Shown: positions 1-7,569 of the stretch, one piece after another
Layout of the letters: each line of letters starts with the position of its first letter
Numbering within the stretch: the first letter of the stretch is position 1
Source of the DNA: a virus
IMG/VR virus record: IMGVR_UViG_3300032561_001460
Location: 1-22,246 of that record
Length of the DNA stretch: 22,246 bases
Strand: one strand, 5' to 3'
The notes under the pieces: generated by a model
The model's database searches: none
Seen by the model: only the letters and a program-made list of their open reading frames with translations
What the model was told of the DNA's origin: nothing
Made by a program: the position numbers and the translations under genes

Positions 1-42
1 AATGAACATGATCAAATGATGAGAGAGGAATTCGGTGAGTAA
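1..42 (+). CDS. 3' end of an upstream gene (partial)
   Basis: Frame 1 is open from the window edge to a TAA at 40-42 and encodes the tail NEHDQMMREEFGE. The acidic tail, the operon-like spacing and the 8-base overlap with the queE GTG start suggest a real gene end that is translationally coupled to queE. In phage deazapurine clusters queD, folE or queC often sit here, but 13 residues are too few to identify it. Confidence 0.5.
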   Translation, partial: NEHDQMMREEFGE

Positions 43-889
43 ATTAAAAGTAGCAGAACTATTTTATAGTATTCAAGGCGAAGGTCGCTATATGGGAGTG
101 CCCAGTATATTCCTTAGAACTTTCGGCTGTAATTTCCGCTGTGCTGGATTTGGTATGCCCAAAGGTCAACTTAGCACAGAAGTAGAAGAAATAGCAGAAG
201 TTGCTCATATGTTTACCAAATATGAAGACTTGCCATTAGTAAGTACAGGATGTGATAGCTATGCTAGTTGGGATCCGCGCTTTAAAGATTTAAGTCCTTT
301 AATGGAGTCAGATGCTATTGCTAATCGCATTATGGAGATTCTGCCATTTGGTCAGTGGGGCACTGAGCACTTGGTTATCACAGGCGGAGAACCTTTGTTA
401 GGTTGGCAACGTGCTTATCCAGACTTGCTGAACAATCCTAAGATGGCCAATTTACGAGAAATTACTTTTGAAACGAATGGCACTCAAAAGCTAAGTCCAG
501 AGTTTAAAGAGTTTTTGATTAACTGGTCATTAGATGGAGTTGGCAAGCCTAAACAAGTTACATTTAGTGTTAGTGCTAAATTAAGTTGCTCTGGTGAATT
601 GCGTGAAGATGCTATTAAGCCTGAAGTAGTTTGCGAATATCAAGAAGTTGGATACACTTATTTAAAATTTGTAATCTCTACAGAAGAAGATGCCGAAGAA
701 GCACTAGCAGTATCGCAAATTTATCAAGCGGCTGGGTTTAAAGGCCCAATTTACTTAATGCCAGTTGGCGGGGTTGAAAGTGTTTATACTTTGAATAATC
801 GTCGAGTAGCAGAACTAGCTATGGCAAATGGCTTACGCTATAGTGATAGACTTCAAGTGGTTCTTTGGAAAAACGACTGGGGTACTTGA
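35..889 (+). CDS. queE: 7-carboxy-7-deazaguanine synthase (radical SAM), phage-type
   Basis: QueE is a radical SAM enzyme that turns 6-carboxy-tetrahydropterin into 7-carboxy-7-deazaguanine, a step towards preQ0, queuosine and phage 7-deazaguanine DNA bases. The N-terminus has the QueE signature (ELFYSIQGEG, residues 8-17, then GVPSIFLRTFGCN), and the SAM-binding glycine motif TGGEP is at 116-120. The usual CX3CX2C cluster motif is incomplete: Cys32 and Cys36 are present but the third position is Phe39. Another Cys, at 73 in TGCDSY, may be the third ligand (inference). The GTG start at 35 follows a GAGAGAGGA ribosome site at 21-29; 284 residues is longer than typical bacterial QueE because of the segment around 40-90. 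metK follows one gene later and could supply SAM. Confidence 0.88.
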   Translation: MSKLKVAELFYSIQGEGRYMGVPSIFLRTFGCNFRCAGFGMPKGQLSTEVEEIAEVAHMFTKYEDLPLVSTGCDSYASWDPRFKDLSPLMESDAIANRIMEILPFGQWGTEHLVITGGEPLLGWQRAYPDLLNNPKMANLREITFETNGTQKLSPEFKEFLINWSLDGVGKPKQVTFSVSAKLSCSGELREDAIKPEVVCEYQEVGYTYLKFVISTEEDAEEALAVSQIYQAAGFKGPIYLMPVGGVESVYTLNNRRVAELAMANGLRYSDRLQVVLWKNDWGT

Positions 890-1132
890 TTGTATCCACA
901 AGGATTTCATGGTATGCCTATACCTGATTTAATCGATCCTTTTTATAGAAAGGCATTTTGGGAACTCAAATTTTCTTGGCTACCCCATAAATGTGCGCTA
1001 AGTAATAAGTTAATCTGGCTAGAATATGCCTATCGTGGCGTAGCTGGATGGTCCGGGCCAGGCGAACCAGCGTATCAATACAAATGGCATAGCAGTACCG
1101 AACATCTTATATGGAAATTAAAAGGAAATTAA
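890..1132 (+). CDS. hypothetical protein, aromatic-rich, 80 aa
   Basis: The frame opens with TTG immediately after the queE stop and ends in a TAATG overlap with metK. The product is rich in Trp, Tyr and Phe (for example FWELKFSWLP at residues 23-32, then KLIWLEYAYRGVAGW). I do not recognise the family. An in-frame ATG at 914 (MPIPDLID) is an alternative start; neither start has a strong ribosome site. Its position inside a tightly coupled operon and its full-length open frame support a real gene. No signal peptide or membrane segment is evident. Confidence 0.6.
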   Translation: MYPQGFHGMPIPDLIDPFYRKAFWELKFSWLPHKCALSNKLIWLEYAYRGVAGWSGPGEPAYQYKWHSSTEHLIWKLKGN

Positions 1133-2235
1133 TGAGCTATCTATTCACAAGCGAATCAGTATCAGAAGGACATCCAGACAAAGTAGCAGATGCTATTAGT
1201 GATGCTATTTTAGATTTAGTAATGAGTAAAGAAGACACTAGTCTTCGTTGTGCTTGTGAAACATTGGTAACTACAGATACAGTAATTGTTGCTGGAGAAT
1301 ATAAAGGTGTATTACATTCAGAAGAAGTAGAATCAGCTATTCGTCGAGTCATCAAAGATATTGGTTACGAGCAGTCAGGATTTGATTGGCGTACTGTTAA
1401 AATTATTAACTTGCTACATGGCCAGTCCGCAGATATTGCGTTAGGCACAGACAACTTTGGCGCAGGCGACCAAGGATTAATGTTTGGATATGCTTGTAAC
1501 GAAACAGAAAACTTTATGCCTTCGGCAATTTACTGGAGTCATAGAATTGTAGAAGGGTTAACACAAGTTCGTAAACAAGGTGTACTTAACTATCTTGGAC
1601 CAGATGCTAAGAGTCAAGTTACTTTTGAATACAGCGATGATGCCAAACCTATTCGTATTGCTAAAGTAGTTTGTTCTACACAACATAATGCCGATGTTGA
1701 TATCGAAACTGTTCGTAAAGACGTTGGCAATATTATTCGTAATATATTACCTACAGAATTTGTAGATGAAAAGACAGAATTTTATATTAACCCAACAGGG
1801 CGTTTTGTAGTAGGTGGTCCTGATGGTGACACAGGATTAACAGGTCGTAAGATTATTGTAGACACATACGGTGGATATAGCCCACACGGCGGTGGTGCGT
1901 TTAGTGGCAAGGATCCTACTAAGGTAGACCGTAGCGCCGCTTACATGGCTCGCTATTTGGCTAAGAATATTGTTGCCGCTGGTCGTGCTAACTGGGCTAC
2001 TGTACAAATTAGTTATGCTATTGGGGTAGCACAACCTATGAGTTTTTATATAGAGTCAGACGGTGATAGTCGTGCGTTAACAGAGTGGATTTATAATAAT
2101 GTAGATTTAACTCCGTTAGGTATTATTAATCGCTTTAAGCTGTTTAGACCTATATACAGTAAGACTACTAACTATGGTCACTTTGGCAAAAAAGATTTGC
2201 CATGGGAAGAAATAAATTTGTTTAAGGATCAGTAA
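1132..2235 (+). CDS. metK: S-adenosylmethionine synthetase
   Basis: MetK makes S-adenosylmethionine from methionine and ATP. The start is taken at ATG 1132 (MSYLFTSESVSEGHPDK) rather than 1111 because it follows AAAGGAA at 1121-1127 and matches the family N-terminus. Diagnostic motifs are all present: GHPDK (residues 13-17), the ATP-binding GAGDQG (110-115) and the P-loop-like GGGAFSGKD (253-261). At 367 aa it is close to the usual 380-400 aa and looks intact. It overlaps the previous stop and the next start by one base each. Phage copies are uncommon. Inference: it supports methylation or radical SAM chemistry such as QueE during infection. Confidence 0.95.
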   Translation: MSYLFTSESVSEGHPDKVADAISDAILDLVMSKEDTSLRCACETLVTTDTVIVAGEYKGVLHSEEVESAIRRVIKDIGYEQSGFDWRTVKIINLLHGQSADIALGTDNFGAGDQGLMFGYACNETENFMPSAIYWSHRIVEGLTQVRKQGVLNYLGPDAKSQVTFEYSDDAKPIRIAKVVCSTQHNADVDIETVRKDVGNIIRNILPTEFVDEKTEFYINPTGRFVVGGPDGDTGLTGRKIIVDTYGGYSPHGGGAFSGKDPTKVDRSAAYMARYLAKNIVAAGRANWATVQISYAIGVAQPMSFYIESDGDSRALTEWIYNNVDLTPLGIINRFKLFRPIYSKTTNYGHFGKKDLPWEEINLFKDQ

Positions 2236-2600
2236 TGGGAATATTTGATTTTTTTAAAAAGAAGCCAATTGCGGCTGTAGCGCAACAACAAGCTAAGTCA
2301 GCTAAACAAGTTGCTACTGAAAAAGGCGAAGCATACTTTGAAGTATTAAGTATGGACATAGATCCTAACGATATTAATTCAGGCGCATTTGAATTTGATT
2401 GGAATGACAAAATGATTGCCGATTTGGTTCGCCATGGCTATATGATGGATCCTAAAGATACAGACGCAGATATTATTGATCGTTGGTTTACCGCAGTATG
2501 TCGTAATGTAGTATTAGAAACAGCAGAACAATACGAAGCAATGTCGCCGCGAGTAGTTAAAAGTCGCGATGTTGGCGATGGCAGGAGTGAAGTAAGTTGA
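2235..2600 (+). CDS. hypothetical protein, 121 aa
   Basis: The start codon shares a base with the metK stop (TAATG). The product starts MGIFDFFKKKP, continues with a basic, Gln/Ala-rich linker and then an acidic, probably folded part (DWNDKMIADLVRHGYMMDP). No family recognised. Codon use matches its neighbours, and its end overlaps the next gene's TTG start, so it is co-translated with the nucleotidyltransferase. It is predicted cytosolic: the N-terminal FDFF stretch is too short to span a membrane. Confidence 0.7.
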   Translation: MGIFDFFKKKPIAAVAQQQAKSAKQVATEKGEAYFEVLSMDIDPNDINSGAFEFDWNDKMIADLVRHGYMMDPKDTDADIIDRWFTAVCRNVVLETAEQYEAMSPRVVKSRDVGDGRSEVS

Positions 2601-3070
2601 TTTTTAATCACATTCGCAGACTTACAGAAGAAGGTAAAAAGATTGGTATTACCTTTAGTACTTTTGATATGCTACACGCTGGGCATATTGCTATGCTATC
2701 CGAAGCTAAGAACCATTGTGATTACTTAATTGCTGGATTGCAAACAGATCCTACTATTGACCGAGATACTAAAAACAAACCTGTACAAAGTATTGTTGAA
2801 CGGCAAATACAATTAGCCGCTTGTCGCTATGTAGACGAAGTTGTTGTTTATCAAACAGAACAAGACTTAGTTGATTTGCTTCTAATACTGCCTTTGGATG
2901 TTCGTGTATTGGGTATTGAGTATGAGGATAAAGAATTTACTGGAAAGAGTGAATGTTATCGACGAGGTATCGAATGTATTTTTAACGATCGTGACCATTC
3001 GTTTTCAAGTAGTAGTTTACGCAGACGTGTAGTCGAAGCTGAAACTTTTAAACTCTTAAAACAACAATGA
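2597..3070 (+). CDS. cytidylyltransferase-like nucleotidyltransferase
   Basis: This is a HIGH-type nucleotidyltransferase of the TagD/RfaE-like superfamily, which transfers CMP or AMP to a phosphorylated alcohol or sugar. The nucleotide-binding signature is FDMLHAGHI (residues 23-31) with HAGH at 27-30. The conserved VERQIQLAACRYVDEVV segment follows (67-83), and SSSSLRRRV (137-145) sits where the family's RTEGISTT motif normally lies. Length (157 aa) is typical of single-domain members. The TTG start at 2597 overlaps the previous stop and follows AGGAG. The substrate cannot be told from sequence; a role in decorating a phage or host polymer or in NAD/coenzyme metabolism is only a guess. Confidence 0.85.
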   Translation: MIFNHIRRLTEEGKKIGITFSTFDMLHAGHIAMLSEAKNHCDYLIAGLQTDPTIDRDTKNKPVQSIVERQIQLAACRYVDEVVVYQTEQDLVDLLLILPLDVRVLGIEYEDKEFTGKSECYRRGIECIFNDRDHSFSSSSLRRRVVEAETFKLLKQQ

Positions 3071-3609
3071 TATTATATGTAAACGGTGATAGTCACACCA
3101 CAGCCGCCGAAGCTGTAAATCAATATATTGTTGCCGGCGATGACGCAAGAATAGCTCATTTAGGCCAACTACCGCATCCTGATAATATAGCAATCAGTTG
3201 GGGCAAGATGTTAAGTCTAGCCCTTCGTTATAGTTTTCATTGCGAAGCGTATGTTGATAATACCACCGATGATATTATAGCCGCAACAAAAAAATGGTTA
3301 GACGAGAAAAAGCAGGATGTTTTAGTTATTATCCAATGGCCTGCTACTGCTGAAGATGAAGGAAAAATTTGGCAATTTCATTTGGAATTAGCCAACCAAA
3401 ATATTAAACATATATTTTTTAACAGTAGCCAATCTTTTAACATCCAACACGATTGGAACAATAGCTTTATATCAGATACTTACGAAGATAAAATTCGTAA
3501 TGCCAATATCGAAACGGTATCCCCAAATTCTAAGCATTTTGGTAAAGACGGGCATTCTTTTTGGAACCGTTTACTCCTAAATTACATTATTACCAACAAT
3601 TTCGTTTGA
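3067..3609 (+). CDS. SGNH-hydrolase-like protein
   Basis: An ATGA overlap couples it to the preceding gene. The N-terminal GDSHT (residues 7-11) resembles block I of SGNH/GDSL hydrolases with Ser9 as nucleophile. A C-terminal KDGHSFW (160-166) supplies the Asp161-x-His163 pair expected of the family. Between them is an alternating beta/alpha pattern (LVIIQWPAT around 105-113). Such proteins act on esters of sugars or lipids; in phages they are mostly of unknown role. No signal peptide, so it acts inside the host cell or on the virion. The next promoter starts inside its stop codon. Confidence 0.65.
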   Translation: MILYVNGDSHTTAAEAVNQYIVAGDDARIAHLGQLPHPDNIAISWGKMLSLALRYSFHCEAYVDNTTDDIIAATKKWLDEKKQDVLVIIQWPATAEDEGKIWQFHLELANQNIKHIFFNSSQSFNIQHDWNNSFISDTYEDKIRNANIETVSPNSKHFGKDGHSFWNRLLLNYIITNNFV

Positions 3610-3634
3610 CTTTTAATATAAGTTCTGCTATACT
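3606..3634 (+). promoter_or_regulatory. sigma70-type promoter, leaderless layout
   Basis: TTGACT at 3606-3611, a 17-bp spacer and TATACT at 3629-3634. The ATG of the exonuclease starts at 3641, seven bases past the -10 box, so the predicted transcript begins at or next to the start codon with no room for a ribosome site. Confidence 0.85.
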
Positions 3635-3640
3635 GTTTGT

Positions 3641-4642
3641 ATGAAATATGTTCTTATAGATACCGCTAATCTTTTCTTTCGTGCTAGACATGGAGCCTTT
3701 CGTGCTAGTGATACTTGGGAAAAGGTAGGATTTGCCCTCCATGTAACATTAATGGCCGCTAACAAAATGGCTCGTCGATTTGAGGCGGATCATGTGGTAT
3801 TTGCTTTAGAAGGGCGCAGTTGGCGCAAAGACTTCTACAAACCATATAAGGCTAATCGTGCTGTATCTAGAGCTGCGCTTACAGAAGCAGAACAAGAAGA
3901 AGATAAGATGTTCTGGGAAACCTATGATTCCTTGACTAAATACTTGTCAGAGAAAACAAACTGTAGTGTTATCCGTTGCCCAACAGCAGAAGGGGATGAT
4001 ATTATAGCTCGTTGGATCGCATTACATCCACAAGATGAACACGTTATTATCAGCAGTGATACTGACTTTGTTCAATTATTAGCACAAAATGTCAAGCAGT
4101 ATAACGGAATTACCGACGAATTACATACTATAGAAGGAATCTTTGATGCCAAAGGTAGACCAGTCATCGACAAGAAAACTAAAGAACCAAAAACAATACC
4201 GGATCCACAGTGGTTACTTTTTGAGAAATGTATGCGCGGCGATTCGAGCGACAATGTCTTTTCGGCATTTCCCGGTGTCAGAACAAAGGGCACTAAAAAC
4301 AAGGTTGGCCTTGTGGAGGCATTCGCTGACAAGGACAAAAAGGGATATAATTGGAACAATATGATGCTACAACGCTGGACGGATCCAGATGGTGTAGAAC
4401 ATCGTGTGTTGGACGATTATCAGCGTAATGTAGCATTAGTAGATTTAACAGCGCAACCAGATGATGTTAAAGAAGTAGTAGATGATACTATTAAGGAACA
4501 AATTAGTCACAAGGATGTAGGACAAGTTGGTAGTCACTTCCTTAAATTTTGTGGGCGTTACGAACTTACAAAGGTAAGCGAAAACGCAGCAACATTTGGT
4601 GATTGGCTTAATAAGCACTACACTGGATCACTACAAAGTTAA
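3641..4642 (+). CDS. 5'-3' exonuclease / RNase H (FEN-like, PIN domain)
   Basis: This belongs to the flap-endonuclease/5'-exonuclease family (T4 Rnh- and T5 D15-like), which removes RNA primers and 5' flaps during lagging-strand replication. Visible metal-binding acidic motifs are IDTAN (D7), AEGDD (116-120) and SSDTDF (138-143). RGDSSDN (199-205) followed by FPGVRTKG is the helix-hairpin-helix DNA-binding region. A basic helical arch (KDFYKPYKANR, 63-73) threads the 5' end in relatives. The length of 333 aa is usual. It has its own strong promoter and appears leaderless. Its last 12 bases overlap, tail to tail, the GIY-YIG gene on the other strand. Confidence 0.9.
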   Translation: MKYVLIDTANLFFRARHGAFRASDTWEKVGFALHVTLMAANKMARRFEADHVVFALEGRSWRKDFYKPYKANRAVSRAALTEAEQEEDKMFWETYDSLTKYLSEKTNCSVIRCPTAEGDDIIARWIALHPQDEHVIISSDTDFVQLLAQNVKQYNGITDELHTIEGIFDAKGRPVIDKKTKEPKTIPDPQWLLFEKCMRGDSSDNVFSAFPGVRTKGTKNKVGLVEAFADKDKKGYNWNNMMLQRWTDPDGVEHRVLDDYQRNVALVDLTAQPDDVKEVVDDTIKEQISHKDVGQVGSHFLKFCGRYELTKVSENAATFGDWLNKHYTGSLQS

Positions 4643-5371
4643 AGACCATCCCTTAGTAGATTTTAACTTTCTGGTTAATACTCTACTCATAGCACTTTGA
4701 TCTAGATTGTATCGTTCAATCATTTCTCGTTTAGTAGCAGTAATAGTTTCGTTAGTTATTAGGTTAGTAAATGAATAGATAGTAGGATCATGTCGATAGT
4801 TGTCTTTTAGATTACAGCCTCGCTTAATCCAGCCAGTAAGTTCGTTTACAGACATTTCTTTGCGATCAACTATGCGACATACTCTTACTTTTGAGACTCT
4901 CATTTTTGTAAGTGTTGAATCTTTTGCTTTTTTGCCATAGTTAGGATTATTGCTACCAGAAAAATCTGCGTGATTATCCTTCATTTTTTGTTTTTGTTTA
5001 TCTGTTCGTTTAGAACCCTTATGCTTAGTATGCCCAAACTTTTTTCGTTCTTCTGTAGAGTATGTTTTACCTATGTTCCATCCGCCTCCACCGTTTTCTA
5101 TAGTTCTGTTAGCCCAAATTCTGTTGCCAAAATCATCCACAGAAGTTGTAATGCGGTATAGGTTGCTGTAATATCTGCCCAAGGACGACATTTCATTACG
5201 ATTTTTTCCGGAATAAATAACTTGAGTAGTAATATCGTCTCCATACTGTTTAATATGTTTTTTCCAATCAATCCCCGAACCTTTGTATTCATAGGGATCG
5301 TAATGAGTTTGACCTAAATATTTTAGTCCTGTTTTCTTATGCGTCTTAATGTAAAGCGTGTAAATAGTCAT
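4631..5371 (-). CDS. GIY-YIG homing endonuclease with NUMOD repeats
   Basis: A free-standing homing endonuclease: the N-terminal GIY-YIG nuclease domain reads LYIKTHKKTGLKYLGQT (residues 6-22) and GSGIDWKKHI. NUMOD3-like repeats follow (EERKKFGHTKHKG, then DKQKQKMKDNHADFSG). At the C-terminus is a NUMOD1/helix-turn-helix-like segment (ITATKREMIERYNLDQSAM). It is the only clear minus-strand gene in the window. Its ribosome site AAAAAGGA lies just upstream of the ATG at 5371. It shares its first 50 residues with the proteins at 6578 and 7817, so the three are paralogs. No minus-strand promoter was recognised. Confidence 0.9.
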   Translation of the reverse strand: MTIYTLYIKTHKKTGLKYLGQTHYDPYEYKGSGIDWKKHIKQYGDDITTQVIYSGKNRNEMSSLGRYYSNLYRITTSVDDFGNRIWANRTIENGGGGWNIGKTYSTEERKKFGHTKHKGSKRTDKQKQKMKDNHADFSGSNNPNYGKKAKDSTLTKMRVSKVRVCRIVDRKEMSVNELTGWIKRGCNLKDNYRHDPTIYSFTNLITNETITATKREMIERYNLDQSAMSRVLTRKLKSTKGWSLTL

Positions 5372-5482
5372 TGCTAATAGTTCCTTTTTAACTGTTAGAG
5401 TAGTTGGATCTGCCAGGATCGCGAACTACACTTATTTAGTTCATATTTATCTTTCGTTAATTTTATTAGGTTACCAAAATAG

Positions 5483-5511
5483 TTGACCGTATGGTTAAAT
5501 TCTGTTACAAT
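5483..5511 (+). promoter_or_regulatory. sigma70-type promoter
   Basis: TTGACC at 5483-5488, 17-bp spacer, TACAAT at 5506-5511. It sits 34 bases before the ATG at 5545, giving a leader of about 27 bases, and would drive the small-gene operon 5545-6560. Upstream, 5401-5432 can form a hairpin (GTAGTT paired with AACTAC). Confidence 0.75.
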
Positions 5512-5544
5512 AGTAGCATACAATTAAATTTGGGAATTAAAGCA

Positions 5545-5757
5545 ATGAACGAGAAGATTAAACAACTTGCTGAACAGGCTGGTATCACTGATAATAATCT
5601 AAGCGATGGCAATATGTCGCACGACGATTTAGCCAAGTTCGCCGAGTTGATTGTTCAGGAATGTGCCGAAGTTGCCAATGACCATAATTCAGAAGCCGAA
5701 GGTATTACTCTAGGTGTAGGCAGAGTAATTAAAGAACATTTTGGAGTTGAAGAATAA
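5545..5757 (+). CDS. conserved small phage protein, 70 aa (paralog of 21672)
   Basis: The start is placed at ATG 5545 (MNEKIKQLAEQAG), after GGGAATTAAAG, because the longer frame from 5491 would begin inside the promoter. The pattern MNE-IK-L--AG ... KFAELIVQECA ... VIKEHFGVE recurs in the protein at 21672-21893, so the phage carries two copies of this family. It is a helical, acidic, cytosolic protein. Function unknown; I know the pattern only as a common phage hypothetical. Confidence 0.8.
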   Translation: MNEKIKQLAEQAGITDNNLSDGNMSHDDLAKFAELIVQECAEVANDHNSEAEGITLGVGRVIKEHFGVEE

Positions 5758-5758
5758 T

Positions 5759-5941
5759 ATGGCTAAAGATATGTTTTGGACTACGGTAACATTTGCTGTA
5801 TTGTTAACTATATTAGCCTTAGCATTTTGGCCCGCAGATGTACGCCATGTAACAGTAAAGTATGATTGTGGTATCGCAGAGATTAGTCCCGACTATCCTG
5901 TAGCAGTAAAAGAACAATGTAGAAAAAGGATGACTAAATGA
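5759..5941 (+). CDS. small membrane protein, 60 aa
   Basis: The ATG at 5759 follows the previous stop by one base. Residues about 7-29 (FWTTVTFAVLLTILALAFWP) form a single transmembrane helix. The C-terminal half is polar, with two Cys (CGIAEISPDYPVAVKEQC) that could form a disulfide if periplasmic. This layout recalls small phage inner-membrane proteins, but no function can be assigned. Its stop overlaps the next ATG (ATGA). Confidence 0.7.
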   Translation: MAKDMFWTTVTFAVLLTILALAFWPADVRHVTVKYDCGIAEISPDYPVAVKEQCRKRMTK

Positions 5942-6387
5942 GTCTAGTAGCTAAACCCGTAATAGATAAACAGTTTTGGATTTTACAAGAAAATAATAAT
6001 AAAGTAGGGAACATTGAAGCCTGCGATGGCGGCTATCAAGTTAAGATTAATAATCAAGTAGTAGCACAATACAAAAGTATTAAATTAGTTGAACGAAATA
6101 TCAATGTTACTTTTGAAGCTATTATTAAACCTGAGAAAAAGAAAACAACCAATATAGTACATGGCTTTCCGGCAGCAGGTCGTGTATATAATCCTATGTG
6201 GGACGTTCCACAAAAGCTACCAGTTTACACTAAAACAAAGAAAAGTAAATCTTGGTATGCGGCTGGTTGGTACACAGTCAAGAAAGGTCGTCATTGGGCG
6301 GCTATGCAAGATCCTAAATTAATTGTATTACAACGCTACCCTTACGAGGGTCCATTTCAAACTAAAGAAGAGGCACTACCTAAATGA
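5938..6387 (+). CDS. hypothetical protein, 149 aa
   Basis: ATGA-coupled at both ends. The first 60 residues look like a beta-rich domain (FWILQENNNKVGNIEACDG), followed by a Lys-rich linker (PEKKKTTN) and a Tyr/Trp/Pro-rich C-terminus with SKSWYAAGWYTVKKGRHW. I do not recognise the family with confidence. Codon use is like that of its neighbours and the whole frame is open, so it is a real gene. Confidence 0.75.
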   Translation: MSLVAKPVIDKQFWILQENNNKVGNIEACDGGYQVKINNQVVAQYKSIKLVERNINVTFEAIIKPEKKKTTNIVHGFPAAGRVYNPMWDVPQKLPVYTKTKKSKSWYAAGWYTVKKGRHWAAMQDPKLIVLQRYPYEGPFQTKEEALPK

Positions 6388-6560
6388 ATTTAATTGAAAA
6401 AATTTGGCCGCCAATACTTTTATTGATATTGTTATCCGTTCCTTTTTTGATTTATCAGCAAATACAAAGAGCTAACCAATGCGAAATGAATGATGGAGTA
6501 CTTGTTAAATCAGCATCGGGATGGGCTTGTATAGAAGTGAAAAAGATACAAGAGAAATAA
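6384..6560 (+). CDS. small membrane protein, 58 aa
   Basis: ATG 6384 overlaps the previous stop. Residues 8-24 (WPPILLLILLSVPFLIY) form one transmembrane segment. A short polar tail with two Cys (NQCEMNDGVLVKSASGWACIEV) follows, similar in design to the protein at 5759. Function unknown; perhaps a lysis- or envelope-associated accessory protein, but nothing in the sequence proves it. Confidence 0.65.
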   Translation: MNLIEKIWPPILLLILLSVPFLIYQQIQRANQCEMNDGVLVKSASGWACIEVKKIQEK

Positions 6561-6581
6561 ATGACTAACCCTTTACGATGA
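6561..6581 (+). pseudogene. orphaned 5' end of the MazG-like gene
   Basis: A mini frame MTNPLR-stop begins directly after the previous stop codon. Its first four codons (ATG ACT AAC CCT) encode MTNP, the same as the intact MazG-like gene at 7195 (ATG ACA AAC CCG) with two synonymous changes. It therefore looks like the original 5' end, cut off when the GIY-YIG gene inserted. Its TGA overlaps the ATG of that gene, so it could still feed ribosomes into it. Confidence 0.55.
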
Positions 6582-7198
6582 CTAAGTACAATATGATTTA
6601 CTTGTACATTAAAACTCATCGTAAAACCGGATTAAAATATTTAGGTAAGACTAATCAAGATCCGTACACTTACAAAGGTTCTGGTAAGCGTTGGTCAGCT
6701 CATATCGAGAAACACGGCAATGATGTTGATACAGAAATATTAAAAGAGTGTAAAGATAATGAAGAAATAAGAGCCTGGGGCCTGTACTACAGTGACTTAT
6801 GGCAGGTAGTAGATAGTCCAGAGTGGGCTAACTTAAAACCAGAAGCAGGCGATGGTGGTCCGTTTAGTCATACCGAAGAAGCAAAAACTAAAATAGGCAA
6901 TGCCAGCAGAGGTAAGCCAGGTAAAAACAAAGGCAAGACTTACGAAGAGATACAACAGGATAAAGAAGAAGCAAAGAGAAGAAAAGAAAAACACAGAGAA
7001 TGGATGAAGGAAAATAATCCGTTTAGAGATAAAGAACATTCAGAAGATACAAAAGTAGTGATGCAAGAAAAGGCATTACAACATAGAAGTTCTCTTACAG
7101 AAGAAGAGAGAAAAAAGATTTATGGATCACAGCATAAAGGTAAGCCTTGGTCCGAAGCAAGACGCAACGCACAATTAAAGAAAAAGGAAAAAGTATGA
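6578..7198 (+). CDS. GIY-YIG homing endonuclease
   Basis: The GIY-YIG domain is at residues 7-57 (IYLYIKTHRKTGLKYLGKT, then YKGSGKRWSAHIEKHGNDV). It is followed by a Lys/Glu-rich linker with NUMOD3-like repeats (HTEEAKTKIGNASRG; HSEDTKVVMQEKALQHR; GSQHKGKPWSEARRN) that bind DNA in this class. It sits between the orphan 5' end at 6561 and the intact MazG-like gene, and its stop overlaps that gene's ATG (GTATGA). It is a paralog of 4631 and 7817. It probably cleaves phages lacking the insert within the MazG-like gene's first codons (inference). Confidence 0.9.
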   Translation: MTKYNMIYLYIKTHRKTGLKYLGKTNQDPYTYKGSGKRWSAHIEKHGNDVDTEILKECKDNEEIRAWGLYYSDLWQVVDSPEWANLKPEAGDGGPFSHTEEAKTKIGNASRGKPGKNKGKTYEEIQQDKEEAKRRKEKHREWMKENNPFRDKEHSEDTKVVMQEKALQHRSSLTEEERKKIYGSQHKGKPWSEARRNAQLKKKEKV

Positions 7199-7569
7199 CA
7201 AACCCGTTTAAGGATTCAGCAAAATTTATGACAGCTTGCGAGCAGACTATCTCAGGCATGAATGATGATCAGTTTAGACTTTACTCCAAATTGATTACAG
7301 AAGAATACGACGAGCTACAAGTAGCTATTGCTAATAAAAATCAAGTTGAAACTCTTGATGCTTTAATCGATATTATTGTCGTTACTATCGGAGCAATCAA
7401 TTCGATGGGCGCAGATGGTGAAGGTGCTTGGCGTGAGGTAATGGCTACTAACTTTGCCAAAATTGACCGTCAACTGGGCAAAGTACGCCGTCGTGAAGAT
7501 GGTAAAATTCTTAAACCATTGGGATGGGAACCACCTAAGCTAGCTAACTTTTTAAAGAGAGAACATTGA
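7195..7569 (+). CDS. MazG-like / phosphoribosyl-ATP pyrophosphohydrolase-fold protein
   Basis: An all-alpha NTP pyrophosphohydrolase of the MazG/PRA-PH superfamily; relatives hydrolyse nucleoside triphosphates or (p)ppGpp-like substrates. The metal-binding pattern is visible: EE at 36-37 with E40, then D55 and D59, then N86-x2-K89-x-D91. A conserved C-terminal REDGKILKPLGWEPP follows. The start is ATG 7195 after AAGGAAAA; the 16 residues that could be read upstream belong to the endonuclease's frame region. Its 5' codons appear to have been re-supplied with the homing gene. The stop overlaps a TTG start of the next gene. Confidence 0.82.
   Translation: MTNPFKDSAKFMTACEQTISGMNDDQFRLYSKLITEEYDELQVAIANKNQVETLDALIDIIVVTIGAINSMGADGEGAWREVMATNFAKIDRQLGKVRRREDGKILKPLGWEPPKLANFLKREH

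Noticed and set aside
1137-2034. Minus-strand frames inside metK
   Set aside because: Shadows of a strongly conserved gene; no independent signals.
4143-4364. Plus and minus frames inside the exonuclease gene
   Set aside because: Shadow frames within conserved PIN/HhH motifs.
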